15,212 nt of DNA. It comes from an uncultured Erysipelotrichaceae bacterium (GTDB taxonomy: Bacteria; Bacillota_I; Bacilli_A; Erysipelotrichales; Erysipelotrichaceae). The stretch covers positions 1 through 15,212 of the forward strand of contig CADBND010000122.1 in NCBI GenBank assembly GCA_902795875.1, read 5' to 3'. This document shows, one piece after another, positions 1 through 6,433 of this stretch (positions within the stretch are counted from its first letter, which is position 1; every line of letters begins with the position of its first letter). Position numbers and translations under genes: made by a program. The notes under the pieces were generated by a model. The model saw only the letters and a program-made list of their open reading frames with translations. It was not told where the DNA came from and made no database searches.

Positions 1-90
1 CCGGGGTATCTCAATGGTATAAGTGCCTTCTTCCGGAACAGCCAGAAAAGACAATAACAGACAACTAATGATCCTGAGATCGTGAAACAT
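1..90 (-). CDS. Partial small exported protein, N-terminus only
   Basis: Thirty codons run from an ATG at 90 to the window edge with no stop. A strong Shine-Dalgarno (AAGGAGG, complement of 98-104) lies 7 nt upstream and fixes the start. The product begins with a short, weakly charged N-region and a hydrophobic stretch (residues 6-18), consistent with a signal peptide, followed by a strand-like segment ending YTIEIPR. That segment resembles YTVKLPAR in the exported protein encoded at 309-773, so the two may be related secreted beta-sandwich proteins; this is inference from a very short overlap. A Cys at residue 10 preceded by IIS resembles a lipobox but lies too close to the N-terminus to be convincing. 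Function unknown; most of the gene is outside the window. Confidence 0.6.
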   Translation of the reverse strand, partial: MFHDLRIISCLLLSFLAVPEEGTYTIEIPR

Positions 91-281
91 ATTCAAGCCT
101 CCTTGAAATCGATCATGCAGTCTGGCAGCCGTCCACCGCTAATGGAAATTACAGATTGAAAGGAATGTGCGATGAACGGCTGGACTGTATCTATAAACAG
201 AATGAAGACCGTGAAGAAAGTGCGATAGGGGGTAAAGCCACTGATGGTCTCCACTCGTGTAAAGCATTGTTCAGGTGCTGA

Positions 282-300
282 TCGGGGATGCAGGCCCCGA
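282..300. terminator. Weak hairpin after the exported-protein gene
   Basis: A 6-bp GC-rich stem (TCGGGG/CCCCGA) with a 7-nt loop lies 9 nt beyond the stop codon of the minus-strand gene at 309-773. It lacks a T-tract on the minus strand, and on the plus strand only a short TTTT follows a few bases later. It could be a weak terminator, an RNA-stabilising 3' hairpin, or chance. Between it and the next minus-strand start at 90 I see no convincing gene or promoter. Confidence 0.25.
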
Positions 301-308
301 CCGTCATT

Positions 309-773
309 TTATGAAGCGCTGTTCAGACTGATCGTTACAGGCAACTGATAAACGAAGTTACCTGCCGGAAGAGCGGCGTGCGTTACAGTGAATACCGACT
401 TGATCTCCTCGTTGTAATTCAAAGGGAGCGTATCGGCCGCGAAAGTTCCGCCGTTTACGGTAATATCTAATGCGATCTGTCTTAAACTGCCCGGTGTCTG
501 ATCATGCAGGGCATGTTCGCCATTTCCACAGGTGACATCGAGTTTCTTGTCGGCAGCGATGGAACCCTTTGCGTAGACATTGAATGTCTTGTTTTCCGGA
601 CTGACATCGACTCTCGCCGGCAGTTTTACTGTGTATTGCGATGCGACTGTCGCATAGAGTTCGACACTGGCTTCATCACCGGATACTTCCGTCATGTCTT
701 CTTCCGCAAATACGGTGGCAGGCATGCATAACGCCAGTAAAGATACAAATAATAGTGTTAAGATCTTCTTCAT
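309..773 (-). CDS. Small secreted protein, predicted beta-rich, function unknown
   Basis: The 154-residue product has a classic signal peptide: MKK, a hydrophobic core at residues 4-19, and a likely signal-peptidase I site after Val-Phe-Ala (about residue 23), leaving an acidic mature N-terminus (EED). The mature part alternates polar and hydrophobic residues, suggesting an all-beta fold. Its YTVKLPARVDV...NVYAKGSIAADKKLDV pattern is of a kind I know from small surface-associated proteins of gut Bacillota, though I cannot name a family. There is no sortase motif or C-terminal anchor, so it is probably released or held by a partner. The start is fixed by AAGGAG upstream of the ATG. The gene begins 9 nt after the stop of the membrane-anchored protein gene (783-1271), whose stop codon overlaps the Shine-Dalgarno, so the two are almost certainly co-transcribed and translationally coupled. 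Confidence 0.8.
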   Translation of the reverse strand: MKKILTLLFVSLLALCMPATVFAEEDMTEVSGDEASVELYATVASQYTVKLPARVDVSPENKTFNVYAKGSIAADKKLDVTCGNGEHALHDQTPGSLRQIALDITVNGGTFAADTLPLNYNEEIKSVFTVTHAALPAGNFVYQLPVTISLNSAS

Positions 774-782
774 GTTTTCTCC

Positions 783-1271
783 TTACTTTCTGATCAGGAC
801 GTCCTGATTCTGACGTACTCCAGCCCAAAGGACCGCTTTGTTATTCAGATCATAGGAAGAGATCGAATAGGTCAGAGTATGTTCACCTGCATTTAAACAA
901 CTGTAGACATCAAAGCTTTCCATTTTTCCCGGAGCTATAAGATCGCTCTTATACAGAGTCTCGTCGTTATAGATCACGTCAAAGCTCAGGTAGACCTGGT
1001 TATCTGATGGATTGATCAGATAGATGAAGGGCTCGTTTACGTCCAACTCCAGGCAGCCGAATCCCATCAGTTCTGTATATGCATCTTCGAGATCCTTCTT
1101 CTCCGTAGGAAGAACGATGTCCTCCTGATCTTGAGAAACTTTCAGCTCACAGCTTTCTGATAATCGACTGTATGATCTGAAAAGAATAAAGAGACCCGTC
1201 CCCATAATGAGAAGCAGTATGCACAGCAGGATCATTATGATGTTCTGTTTGATCTGTCTTTTGTCTTTCAT
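783..1271 (-). CDS. Membrane-anchored extracellular protein, function unknown
   Basis: The 162-residue product has a short basic N-terminus (KDKRQIKQ), one transmembrane helix at about residues 11-31, and an extracytoplasmic remainder: an acidic linker (about 40-65) and a predicted beta-sandwich (about 72-160). A conserved-looking core reads ...SFDVIYNDETLYKSDLIAPGK, followed by an L-x-A-G-E-H-T-L turn. I recognise this arrangement from single-pass proteins beside small secreted proteins in gut Bacillota, but I know no established function. The start is supported by AAGGAG 8 nt before the ATG. It is the first gene of a minus-strand group continuing to the secreted protein at 309-773 and perhaps to the partial one at 1-90, which suggests a membrane anchor working with secreted partners at the cell surface. 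Confidence 0.75.
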   Translation of the reverse strand: MKDKRQIKQNIIMILLCILLLIMGTGLFILFRSYSRLSESCELKVSQDQEDIVLPTEKKDLEDAYTELMGFGCLELDVNEPFIYLINPSDNQVYLSFDVIYNDETLYKSDLIAPGKMESFDVYSCLNAGEHTLTYSISSYDLNNKAVLWAGVRQNQDVLIRK

Positions 1272-1351
1272 AAAATCATCTCCTTCGCATCATTATTCGA
1301 AACCTGCATGTGTTTTCCTTATTTTGAATGATCATTTTTGTTTTTTCGCAC

Positions 1352-1376
1352 AAAAAAAGTCATATTTCTATGACTT
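1352..1376 (-). terminator. Intrinsic terminator of alr
   Basis: On the minus strand an 8-bp stem (AAGTCATA/TATGACTT) with a GAAA loop is followed directly by a run of T residues (complement of 1352-1358). It begins about 25 nt beyond the alr stop codon and separates alr from the exported-protein genes downstream. Its inner 12 nt, CATAGAAATATG, are identical to those of the tRNA-unit terminator at 4474-4496. Confidence 0.85.
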
Positions 1377-1401
1377 ATTTAGCTAAAACTGTGCCACTTT
1401 C

Positions 1402-2478
1402 TTAAAAACGAGGGGTGATCCGGGAGGTCATTTTTCCGTCTTTGAAGTATCTTCTTTCCAGCCTGTCGGAAAGGGAAGTATACAATTCATAACTGATCGT
1501 TCCCAGCTCTTCAGCTCTTTTTGCGATATCCACGTGTTCGCCGAACAGTTCGATCTTCGTATCTTCCGGATGGTAGTTTTCGCTCAGGATCATCATCTGG
1601 TCCATACACACACTGCCGACGATCTTTCCGTATTCGTTCTCGCAATATACCTGTTTTCCGGTATTGCTTCTATAAAAACCGTCCGCATATCCTAAAGGGA
1701 TCGTCAGAAGATATCCGTTCCCATCGCTTGTATAATGGCGTCCATAGGAGACTGTCTCGCCTTTATTTAGCTTCTTGACCATGCTGACTTCCGAATAAAG
1801 AGATATGCATGGCTGAAGAGCGGTCTCATAGGAACTCAGCCCGAGAAGGCCAAGCCCGATCCTTTGCGCATTGCAGATGTCATCATCGACAAGGATCGCA
1901 GCATCCGTCGCTGACATATGAATGTAAGGAAAATCATAGTTGAGAGCTCTTACCGTGTCCCTGAATAGCTGATACTGTTCAAGAGAGTATTCTTCATCGG
2001 TATCCGCGCTTGAGAAGTGGGACATGACGCCTTCGATGACCGCATCTTTTTCTTTCAGGATATTCAGGATGTAGGCGGCTTCATCGGGATCGATGCCGAT
2101 CCTGTTCATTCCGGTATCGAGTTTCAGATGGATCTTCACGTCACGCAGGTCACATTCCTCAACGAAACGTCTGGATACCGTTACGATCGACAGATCGTTT
2201 TCTCTTATCAGATCCATGCTGTCAAACGGAACGTTTCCTAAGATAAGGATCGAATCATCTATTCCGTTTTTACGCAGATGCAACGCTTCATCCAAGCTGG
2301 ATACAGCAAAGAAATCAACCCCGACTTCTTTAAGAGTTTTTGCTTCCACGTGATCGACGATGCCGTAGCCGTTGGCTTTAATTACGCCGATCAGTTTCTT
2401 TCCGCTTTTTGAAATGAAATAGCGGGCATTTGCTTTCAGTTTGTCGAGATCGATCTCAAGATATGAATTTCTATACAT
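1402..2478 (-). CDS. alr: Alanine racemase
   Basis: This is a PLP-dependent enzyme interconverting L- and D-alanine in the cytoplasm, supplying D-Ala for peptidoglycan. The 358-residue product is close to the usual family length (about 360-390). Visible hallmarks are the PLP lysine in VIKANGYG (Lys34), the KLDTGMNRIG phosphate-region motif, the catalytic tyrosine in PLGYADGF, and the MDQ motif in the C-terminal beta domain. No acyl-carrier-protein synthase gene or toxin-antitoxin pair, frequent neighbours of alr in other Bacillota, lies beside it. The ATG at 2478 has no Shine-Dalgarno; instead a TAAAAT box ends 6 nt before it, suggesting a leaderless message. Transcription ends at the hairpin at 1352-1376. 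It is divergent from the zinc-ribbon protein gene at 2617. Confidence 0.95.
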   Translation of the reverse strand: MYRNSYLEIDLDKLKANARYFISKSGKKLIGVIKANGYGIVDHVEAKTLKEVGVDFFAVSSLDEALHLRKNGIDDSILILGNVPFDSMDLIRENDLSIVTVSRRFVEECDLRDVKIHLKLDTGMNRIGIDPDEAAYILNILKEKDAVIEGVMSHFSSADTDEEYSLEQYQLFRDTVRALNYDFPYIHMSATDAAILVDDDICNAQRIGLGLLGLSSYETALQPCISLYSEVSMVKKLNKGETVSYGRHYTSDGNGYLLTIPLGYADGFYRSNTGKQVYCENEYGKIVGSVCMDQMMILSENYHPEDTKIELFGEHVDIAKRAEELGTISYELYTSLSDRLERRYFKDGKMTSRITPRF

Positions 2479-2484
2479 AACACC

Positions 2485-2514
2485 ATTTTAACGCAATAGA
2501 CGGTAAATGGGTAA
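2485..2514 (-). promoter_or_regulatory. Candidate leaderless promoter of alr
   Basis: On the minus strand TAAAAT (complement of 2485-2490) is followed by exactly 6 nt and then the alr ATG, so a start point 7 nt past the -10 would be the A of the start codon. A weak -35-like TTACCC (complement of 2509-2514) lies 18 nt upstream. No purine-rich ribosome-binding site is present. The -10 and the spacing are seen directly; use as a promoter is inferred. Confidence 0.5.
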
Positions 2515-2567
2515 CGTTGGTATTGAAAGTGTCTGAGGGAATTGTAAAAGAAGACAACATTTCAGTG

Positions 2568-2573
2568 TATAAT
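2568..2573 (+). promoter_or_regulatory. -10 box for the zinc-ribbon protein gene
   Basis: A perfect TATAAT lies 43 nt before the ATG at 2617. The best upstream -35-like element (TTGTAA at 2542-2547) is 20 nt away, longer than ideal. A strong Shine-Dalgarno lies between it and the start, so this gene has a conventional leader, unlike divergent alr. Confidence 0.5.
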
Positions 2574-2616
2574 GATGCTGAAGAAAACATATCAATAATT
2601 AATAAGGAGGTGTACG

Positions 2617-3447
2617 ATGGGCTTATTTGAAAAGAAGTACTGTGACATCTGCGGCAAAGAGATCAAGTTTCTCGGCAACAGAAAACTCGATGACGGAAAT
2701 ATGTGCAAGGATTGTGCATCCAAGCTTTCACCGTGGTTCTCCGGAAGAAGACACACCAGTCTGGCAGCAATCAAACAGCAATTAGCATATCGTGAACAAA
2801 ATCAGACAAAACTGGCTTCTTTTTCTCCAACGAAGATCATTGGCAAACGCTATCGTTTCTATATCGATGAGAATAAAAAGCAATTCCTTGTCACATCCTC
2901 TTCCGACTGGAAAAGAAACAATCCCGATATCATCAGCTTTTCCGAGGTAAAAGGGATCGACATCAAGATCGTTGAAGACAGGGATGAGATCTATGACAAG
3001 GACGAGAACGGAAAACGGATCAGCTTTGATCCTCCTCAGTATAAGTATGAGTACAAGTTCAACGTCGATGTCGATGTAAACAACGAATTTTTTGACGACA
3101 TGAAATTTGAGCTCACATCCGATCGGCCGGATAATCCATATAGCGAAGTATATTGCGATTACGTATACATGTGTGATGAGATCATGCGGACTATCCTGAA
3201 CAGGCCTTTCAAAGAAGATAAGAGCCAGTTCAAATACCCGTATGAGACCCCTTATTACACAAATGGTACCGGCAACGGCGAATGGTATTGTCCGAAATGT
3301 GGAAGCCGAAATGAAGGTGCTTTCTGTACCAAATGCGGTACGCAAAGACCTCAGATCTTTGAACCGTTCTTCTGTTCCAAATGCGGAGAAAAGATCACGG
3401 ATCCGGAAGCAGTTTTCTGTCCGAAGTGTGGCAACAAATTGAAATGA
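2617..3447 (+). CDS. DUF4428-like protein with N- and C-terminal zinc ribbons
   Basis: The 276-residue product begins with a CxxC...CxxC zinc ribbon (Cys9/Cys12, Cys30/Cys33) inside a segment (YCDICGKEIKFLGNRKLDDG) that matches DUF4428 as I know it, followed by KLSPWFSGRR. The middle (about 45-205) is a soluble alpha/beta region with a PPQYKYEYKFNVDVDV strand pattern. The C-terminus carries two tandem ribbons: Cys225/228/237/240 and Cys253/256/268/271. That makes three predicted metal sites and no membrane helix. The role of the family is unknown; the ribbons suggest binding of zinc and of a protein or nucleic-acid partner. The start is set by AAGGAGG just upstream. It is a single-gene unit ending at the hairpin at 3453. 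Confidence 0.85.
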   Translation: MGLFEKKYCDICGKEIKFLGNRKLDDGNMCKDCASKLSPWFSGRRHTSLAAIKQQLAYREQNQTKLASFSPTKIIGKRYRFYIDENKKQFLVTSSSDWKRNNPDIISFSEVKGIDIKIVEDRDEIYDKDENGKRISFDPPQYKYEYKFNVDVDVNNEFFDDMKFELTSDRPDNPYSEVYCDYVYMCDEIMRTILNRPFKEDKSQFKYPYETPYYTNGTGNGEWYCPKCGSRNEGAFCTKCGTQRPQIFEPFFCSKCGEKITDPEAVFCPKCGNKLK

Positions 3448-3482
3448 AAACAGATCCTCGCCTAAAGGCGGGGATCTTTATT
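3447..3482. terminator. Bidirectional terminator between convergent genes
   Basis: A 10-bp stem (GATCCTCGCC 3453-3462 with GGCGGGGATC 3467-3476, one G-T wobble) and a TAAA loop lie between the convergent zinc-ribbon and hydrolase genes. On the plus strand it is followed by TTTATT, on the minus strand by TGTTTTCATTT, so it can serve both. Confidence 0.75.
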
Positions 3483-3502
3483 GAATGAAGATATTTGACT
3501 GA

Positions 3503-4423
3503 TCATTTATTTTCTTTTATAAAATCAGCGATATCTTTTATCACTTCATCGTCGATGTGTCTTTCGATGCTGTATTCCTTGGAAGCTTTCAGGATGTCAT
3601 CGTAGATCGCCTGAACGAGAAGGTGATTGAGTCCGGGATAGAGCTTGTATCGGATATTGTTCTTGTCTTTAAGTATGTCCTGGAATCCTTTGAAATCAAC
3701 GTCTGCAAGCACCTGAAAATCCTTCTCTCCCTGTAGGATAAAGACCGGTTTATCGGATCGCATAAGATAGTCAGCAGCCGTGAGCTTGCCCATCTCTTTG
3801 AAATAATACAGTGACAGACCGCCGGCAAACTTCTTTTTTCTGGCTTCTTCATCGGAAAGACTGTATAGATCCGAGAACTTCTTTGCGTAGATCCTGTATT
3901 CCATACCGATGATCCAGTTCAGAAAAAAGTTACCTTTCTGTGCCTGACGAAGTTGTCTTAAGACGATCTCTTCAAGACGATAGGGCGTTCCAGCCACCAT
4001 AACGATCCCTTTATAATCGCCACCCTGTTCATCGATACGCGGTGCCAGCATAGCTCCCATACTGTGGCCGAGGATAAAGACGTTGTCCGGATCGATACGG
4101 GGGTCGTTTTTTAACAGGCAAGTAGCCAGAATGGCATCCTCTATCGTTTCTTCCTTTACAGTAGGATCCAGTTTCTTCATCTTGCGGGCATATACAAAAG
4201 TCCTTTTGTCATAACGCAAAGAAGCGACACCGTATCTTGCGAGTCCTTCGGCAAGATCTTTGAACGGAGCCAGTTTCATGACCCTTTCATCCATGTCGGA
4301 AGGACCGGATCCGTGGACCATGACAACAGCAGGAACCTTTTTACTTAGGTCATCCGGCAGAGTCAGTAAACCGTCTAAAGGATATTCTGTATTCATACCT
4401 ACTACGACTTTTTCGCTTATCAT
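3503..4423 (-). CDS. Alpha/beta hydrolase (putative serine esterase/peptidase)
   Basis: The 306-residue product has an alpha/beta-hydrolase core. The oxyanion-hole strand reads VVMVHGSGPSD (residues 33-43), the nucleophile elbow GHSMGA places Ser121, the acid is probably Asp235 (QGEKDFQV), and the base His267 (LNHLL). A cap-like insertion (about 150-215) follows the nucleophile. There is no signal peptide or membrane segment, so it is a cytoplasmic esterase, lipase-like or acyl-peptidase enzyme; the substrate cannot be told from sequence. AAGGAGG lies 5 nt before the ATG at 4423 and fixes the start. A GATAAT-like box in the AT-rich stretch just upstream could be its -10. It stands alone between the tRNA-unit terminator and the bidirectional terminator at 3447-3482. 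Confidence 0.85.
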   Translation of the reverse strand: MISEKVVVGMNTEYPLDGLLTLPDDLSKKVPAVVMVHGSGPSDMDERVMKLAPFKDLAEGLARYGVASLRYDKRTFVYARKMKKLDPTVKEETIEDAILATCLLKNDPRIDPDNVFILGHSMGAMLAPRIDEQGGDYKGIVMVAGTPYRLEEIVLRQLRQAQKGNFFLNWIIGMEYRIYAKKFSDLYSLSDEEARKKKFAGGLSLYYFKEMGKLTAADYLMRSDKPVFILQGEKDFQVLADVDFKGFQDILKDKNNIRYKLYPGLNHLLVQAIYDDILKASKEYSIERHIDDEVIKDIADFIKENK

Positions 4424-4473
4424 AGGTCCTCCTTATCTCAATTCTTTTTCTATAATTATCATCTATAAGAAAT

Positions 4474-4496
4474 AAAAAAACCATATTTCTATGGTT
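4474..4496 (-). terminator. Intrinsic terminator of the tRNA-Val/tRNA-Thr unit
   Basis: Read on the minus strand, a 7-bp stem (AACCATA/TATGGTT) with a GAAA loop is followed by a run of T (complement of 4474-4480). It lies about 12 nt beyond the CCA end of tRNA-Thr. Its loop and closing pairs (CATAGAAATATG) match those of the alr terminator. Confidence 0.85.
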
Positions 4497-4508
4497 TGTT
4501 TGTCGAAA

Positions 4509-4584
4509 TGGTGCCAACTACAGGAATCGAACCCGTAACCTACTGATTACAAATCAGTTGCTCTACCTATTGCGCTAAGTTGGC
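4509..4584 (-). tRNA. tRNA-Thr (anticodon UGU)
   Basis: The 76 nt fold as a complete cloverleaf. The 7-bp acceptor stem is GCCAACT (complement of 4578-4584) with AGTTGGC, then discriminator A and an encoded CCA. The anticodon stem ACTGA/TCAGT holds the loop TTTGTAA with anticodon UGU, reading ACA and probably other ACN threonine codons. The T-loop has the standard GGTTCGATTCC form. It lies 7 nt downstream of tRNA-Val, so the two are processed from one transcript. Confidence 0.96.
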
Positions 4585-4591
4585 ATCTGAA

Positions 4592-4667
4592 TGGTGGAGG
4601 CTACAGGGCTCGAACCTGTGACCCCCTGCTTGTAAGGCAGGTGCTCTCCCAACTGAGCTAAGCCTCC
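4592..4667 (-). tRNA. tRNA-Val (anticodon UAC)
   Basis: The 76 nt form a full cloverleaf: acceptor stem GGAGGCT with AGCCTCC, discriminator A, and encoded CCA (complement of 4592-4594). The anticodon stem CCTGC/GCAGG encloses CTTACAA with anticodon UAC, for valine. The D-loop (AGCTCAGTTGGGAGAGC) and T-loop (GGTTCGAGCCC) are canonical. It is the first gene of the two-tRNA unit, close behind a strong AT-rich promoter. Confidence 0.96.
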
Positions 4668-4685
4668 GTAATTTTGCGCTTTTTT

Positions 4686-4714
4686 ATATTATCACAGGTC
4701 CTTGAAATAATCAA
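4686..4714 (-). promoter_or_regulatory. Promoter of the tRNA unit
   Basis: On the minus strand TTGATT (complement of 4709-4714) is followed 17 nt later by TAATAT (complement of 4686-4691). An overlapping alternative -10, GATAAT (complement of 4688-4693), is preceded by a TGT, giving an extended -10. Either places the transcript start a few bases upstream of the tRNA-Val 5' end. Confidence 0.65.
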
Positions 4715-4744
4715 ATATTATTCGTATTTCTGATCATTTTGCGT

Positions 4745-4771
4745 AAAACAAAAGCCGGATGGACCGGCTTT
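4745..4771 (-). terminator. Intrinsic terminator of the TraB-family gene
   Basis: A perfect 8-bp stem (AAAGCCGG/CCGGCTTT) with a 5-nt loop begins 4 nt after the TAA at 4775-4777 and is followed on the minus strand by TGTTTT. It lies upstream of the tRNA promoter and insulates the tRNA unit from the TraB-family gene. Confidence 0.85.
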
Positions 4772-4774
4772 GCG

Positions 4775-5938
4775 TTATAACGATTCGATGAACTTCTTTA
4801 CGATATCGATACCGGATACGAAAGTTCCGATCGAGGAGAACAGATTGGCGAACAGGACCACCATGAGCGTCCTTGTCACGCGATTCTTCCAGAAACCTTT
4901 GAATGTGCTGGTATCTTCATATATGTCTTCAAAGTCCTTGACCTTTGGTTTTCGAATGCTGGCTTCGACAATACCGGCAAACCAGCCGGATGCCAGAAGA
5001 GGATTCAGGGATGTGATCGGTGACATGATGAAGGCTGTAAGGATGGAAAGGATGTGTCCTCCTGCCAGCAGTACACCCAATGCGCTGAGACCGCCGTTCC
5101 ACAGGATCCAGGAACGGATCTGTGAAAGCCCCAGATCACGGTTCTTGAGGATCGTTGAGATGATGAGAAGCAGGATGATCGCAGGGACCAGGTATTTCAG
5201 ATAGGAAGAGAATCCTTTCTTTTTTTCGATGATCTCGAGGCTGTCGGTATCGATCTCTTCATTGATGTGACGGACGATTCCGGCAGCGTGCGCTGCGCCA
5301 ATGACGGCGACGATCTTCTTTCCCGGTGCTTTTTTGATCTTCTGGGACAGATACATGTCTCTTTCATCTACCAGTATCTTTTTGACGGTTGGGAATTCTT
5401 TCGATACTTCCATCAAAGCGGCTTCCAGAGCATCCGCTTCCTTGAGTTTTGCAAGGTCCTCTTCGGAGATCTCTTCGTCGTCGAAGATGGAGGAGATGAT
5501 GCCTGTAAGAAGCTTGAATTTCTCTTTTCCCTGCAGCATCGACCAGATCCTGGAGAAAGTGGTCTTGATCGGCCTGTCCGCAAGGACGAGCTGCTTGTTC
5601 ATAGCTTTGGACAAGCGAATGGCTTCCATCATCTCTCCGCCCGTATTGGAGCCCAGAGACTTGGCCATCCTTCTTTGAAAAGAAGAGAGGATGACGTTTA
5701 CCATGAGAAAACCGACCTGTTTGTTTTTGATGACTTCAACGATATCGGTATTGCGCCATTCCTGAGGATTTTCGAGACGTTCGTAGCGCTGCGCATCCAG
5801 CTCGATACAGATCGAGTCGGGATCGACTTCTTCGATGCATTCGGTCACATCCTGTACCGATGTCTTCGATACATGGGCTGTTTTAACCAGATAGATCTCT
5901 TTGTCCTGATAGTCCAGTTTGACGATGTTTTCACGCAT
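4775..5938 (-). CDS. TraB/PrgY-family membrane protein
   Basis: The 387-residue product belongs to the TraB/PrgY group, known from inhibition of self-pheromone in enterococci but widespread with unknown chemistry. The cytoplasmic N-terminal domain (about 1-235) carries TAHVSKTSV with His22, an ICIELDAQRYERL strand, a GGEMMEAI segment and a GAAHAAGI motif near its end; these conserved His and Glu residues led to proposals of a metallo-hydrolase fold. About four hydrophobic helices fill the C-terminal part (about 245-380). The frame stays open upstream to 6091, but that extension would overlap the HD-domain gene and its promoter, and the family alignment begins at the ATG at 5938. No Shine-Dalgarno precedes that ATG; a TATAAT ends exactly 6 nt upstream, suggesting a leaderless message. 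No conjugation or pheromone genes are nearby. Confidence 0.88.
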   Translation of the reverse strand: MRENIVKLDYQDKEIYLVKTAHVSKTSVQDVTECIEEVDPDSICIELDAQRYERLENPQEWRNTDIVEVIKNKQVGFLMVNVILSSFQRRMAKSLGSNTGGEMMEAIRLSKAMNKQLVLADRPIKTTFSRIWSMLQGKEKFKLLTGIISSIFDDEEISEEDLAKLKEADALEAALMEVSKEFPTVKKILVDERDMYLSQKIKKAPGKKIVAVIGAAHAAGIVRHINEEIDTDSLEIIEKKKGFSSYLKYLVPAIILLLIISTILKNRDLGLSQIRSWILWNGGLSALGVLLAGGHILSILTAFIMSPITSLNPLLASGWFAGIVEASIRKPKVKDFEDIYEDTSTFKGFWKNRVTRTLMVVLFANLFSSIGTFVSGIDIVKKFIESL

Positions 5939-5944
5939 AAAGAT

Positions 5945-5973
5945 ATTATAGCATTGTATAATTAAGTGGTGAA
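5945..5973 (-). promoter_or_regulatory. Candidate leaderless promoter of the TraB-family gene
   Basis: On the minus strand TTCACC (complement of 5968-5973) and TATAAT (complement of 5945-5950) are separated by 17 nt. Six nt later comes the ATG, so the predicted transcript starts on the initiator A. The spacer contains the -10 of the opposite promoter, and the -35 covers the start of the HD gene. Confidence 0.65.
5957..5962 (+). promoter_or_regulatory. -10 of the HD/uvrA/hprK/lgt operon promoter
   Basis: TATAAT on the plus strand is followed by 6 nt and a GTG at 5969, the same geometry as the opposite strand. No good -35 is visible at 16-18 nt upstream. This would be the main promoter of the operon running to 12461. 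Confidence 0.55.
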
Positions 5974-6433
5974 AATGACTTGTGAACAGATCAGGGAGTT
6001 TCAGGATCTGCTGAAGGACTATCTTTCCGACAGTTCGGTAAAAAAGATGCAGGAATATAAGGCACACGGTCGGGTCAGTGTCTATGCTCACAGCCTGAAT
6101 GTTGCTGCCATGGCATACAAGATCAATGAAAAGACCGGCAGAAAGTGCGATCTTAAGACGCTTCTGATCGGAGCTCTGTTACATGATTTTTATCTGTATG
6201 ACTGGCATGATGCCAGGCTTTTTGTAAATATATTCAAGATGCATGGCTTTACACATCCTGATATCGCCTGTCAGAATGCGGTGGATCATTTTGATATCGA
6301 TGAAAATGTTCAGAAAGTGATCCGCTGTCACATGTGGCCTTTGACCTTCCGCCGGTTTCCTTCCAGCAGGGAGGCCATGATCGTCTGTATGGCGGATAAA
6401 CTGAGTGCATTAAAGGAGACTTTTACAAGATGA
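5969..6433 (+). CDS. HD-domain metal-dependent phosphohydrolase-like protein
   Basis: The 154-residue product is a single HD domain. The metal-binding pattern is visible as His41 (VYAHSLNV), His72-Asp73 (ALLHDFYLYDW) and Asp143 (MADKLSAL), with the additional histidines His80 and DHFD/RCHMW that many HD proteins carry. HD proteins hydrolyse phosphate esters or nucleotides; the substrate is unknown here. Starts at GTG 5966, GTG 5969 or ATG 5975 are possible. I chose 5969 because it lies exactly 6 nt after the TATAAT and there is no Shine-Dalgarno, matching four other leaderless-looking genes in the window. The last codons overlap the next gene by ATGA, and an HD protein beside a PF06541 protein is a pairing I have seen in other Bacillota. 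Confidence 0.8.
   Translation: MKMTCEQIREFQDLLKDYLSDSSVKKMQEYKAHGRVSVYAHSLNVAAMAYKINEKTGRKCDLKTLLIGALLHDFYLYDWHDARLFVNIFKMHGFTHPDIACQNAVDHFDIDENVQKVIRCHMWPLTFRRFPSSREAMIVCMADKLSALKETFTR

Noticed and set aside
700..773. Lipobox-like LALC in the secreted protein signal peptide
   Set aside because: The residue before Cys is Leu rather than Gly, Ala or Ser, and a better signal-peptidase I site (VFA) lies just after it.
2782..3345. A 187-codon minus-strand open frame
   Set aside because: It is antisense to the zinc-ribbon gene, whose cysteine motifs and strong Shine-Dalgarno are clear. The minus-strand translation has no recognisable domain and no ribosome-binding site.
5939..6091. N-terminal extension of the TraB-family protein to an ATG at 6091
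   Set aside because: It would overlap the HD-domain gene and both promoters, and the added 51 residues do not resemble the family. The TraB similarity starts at the ATG at 5938.
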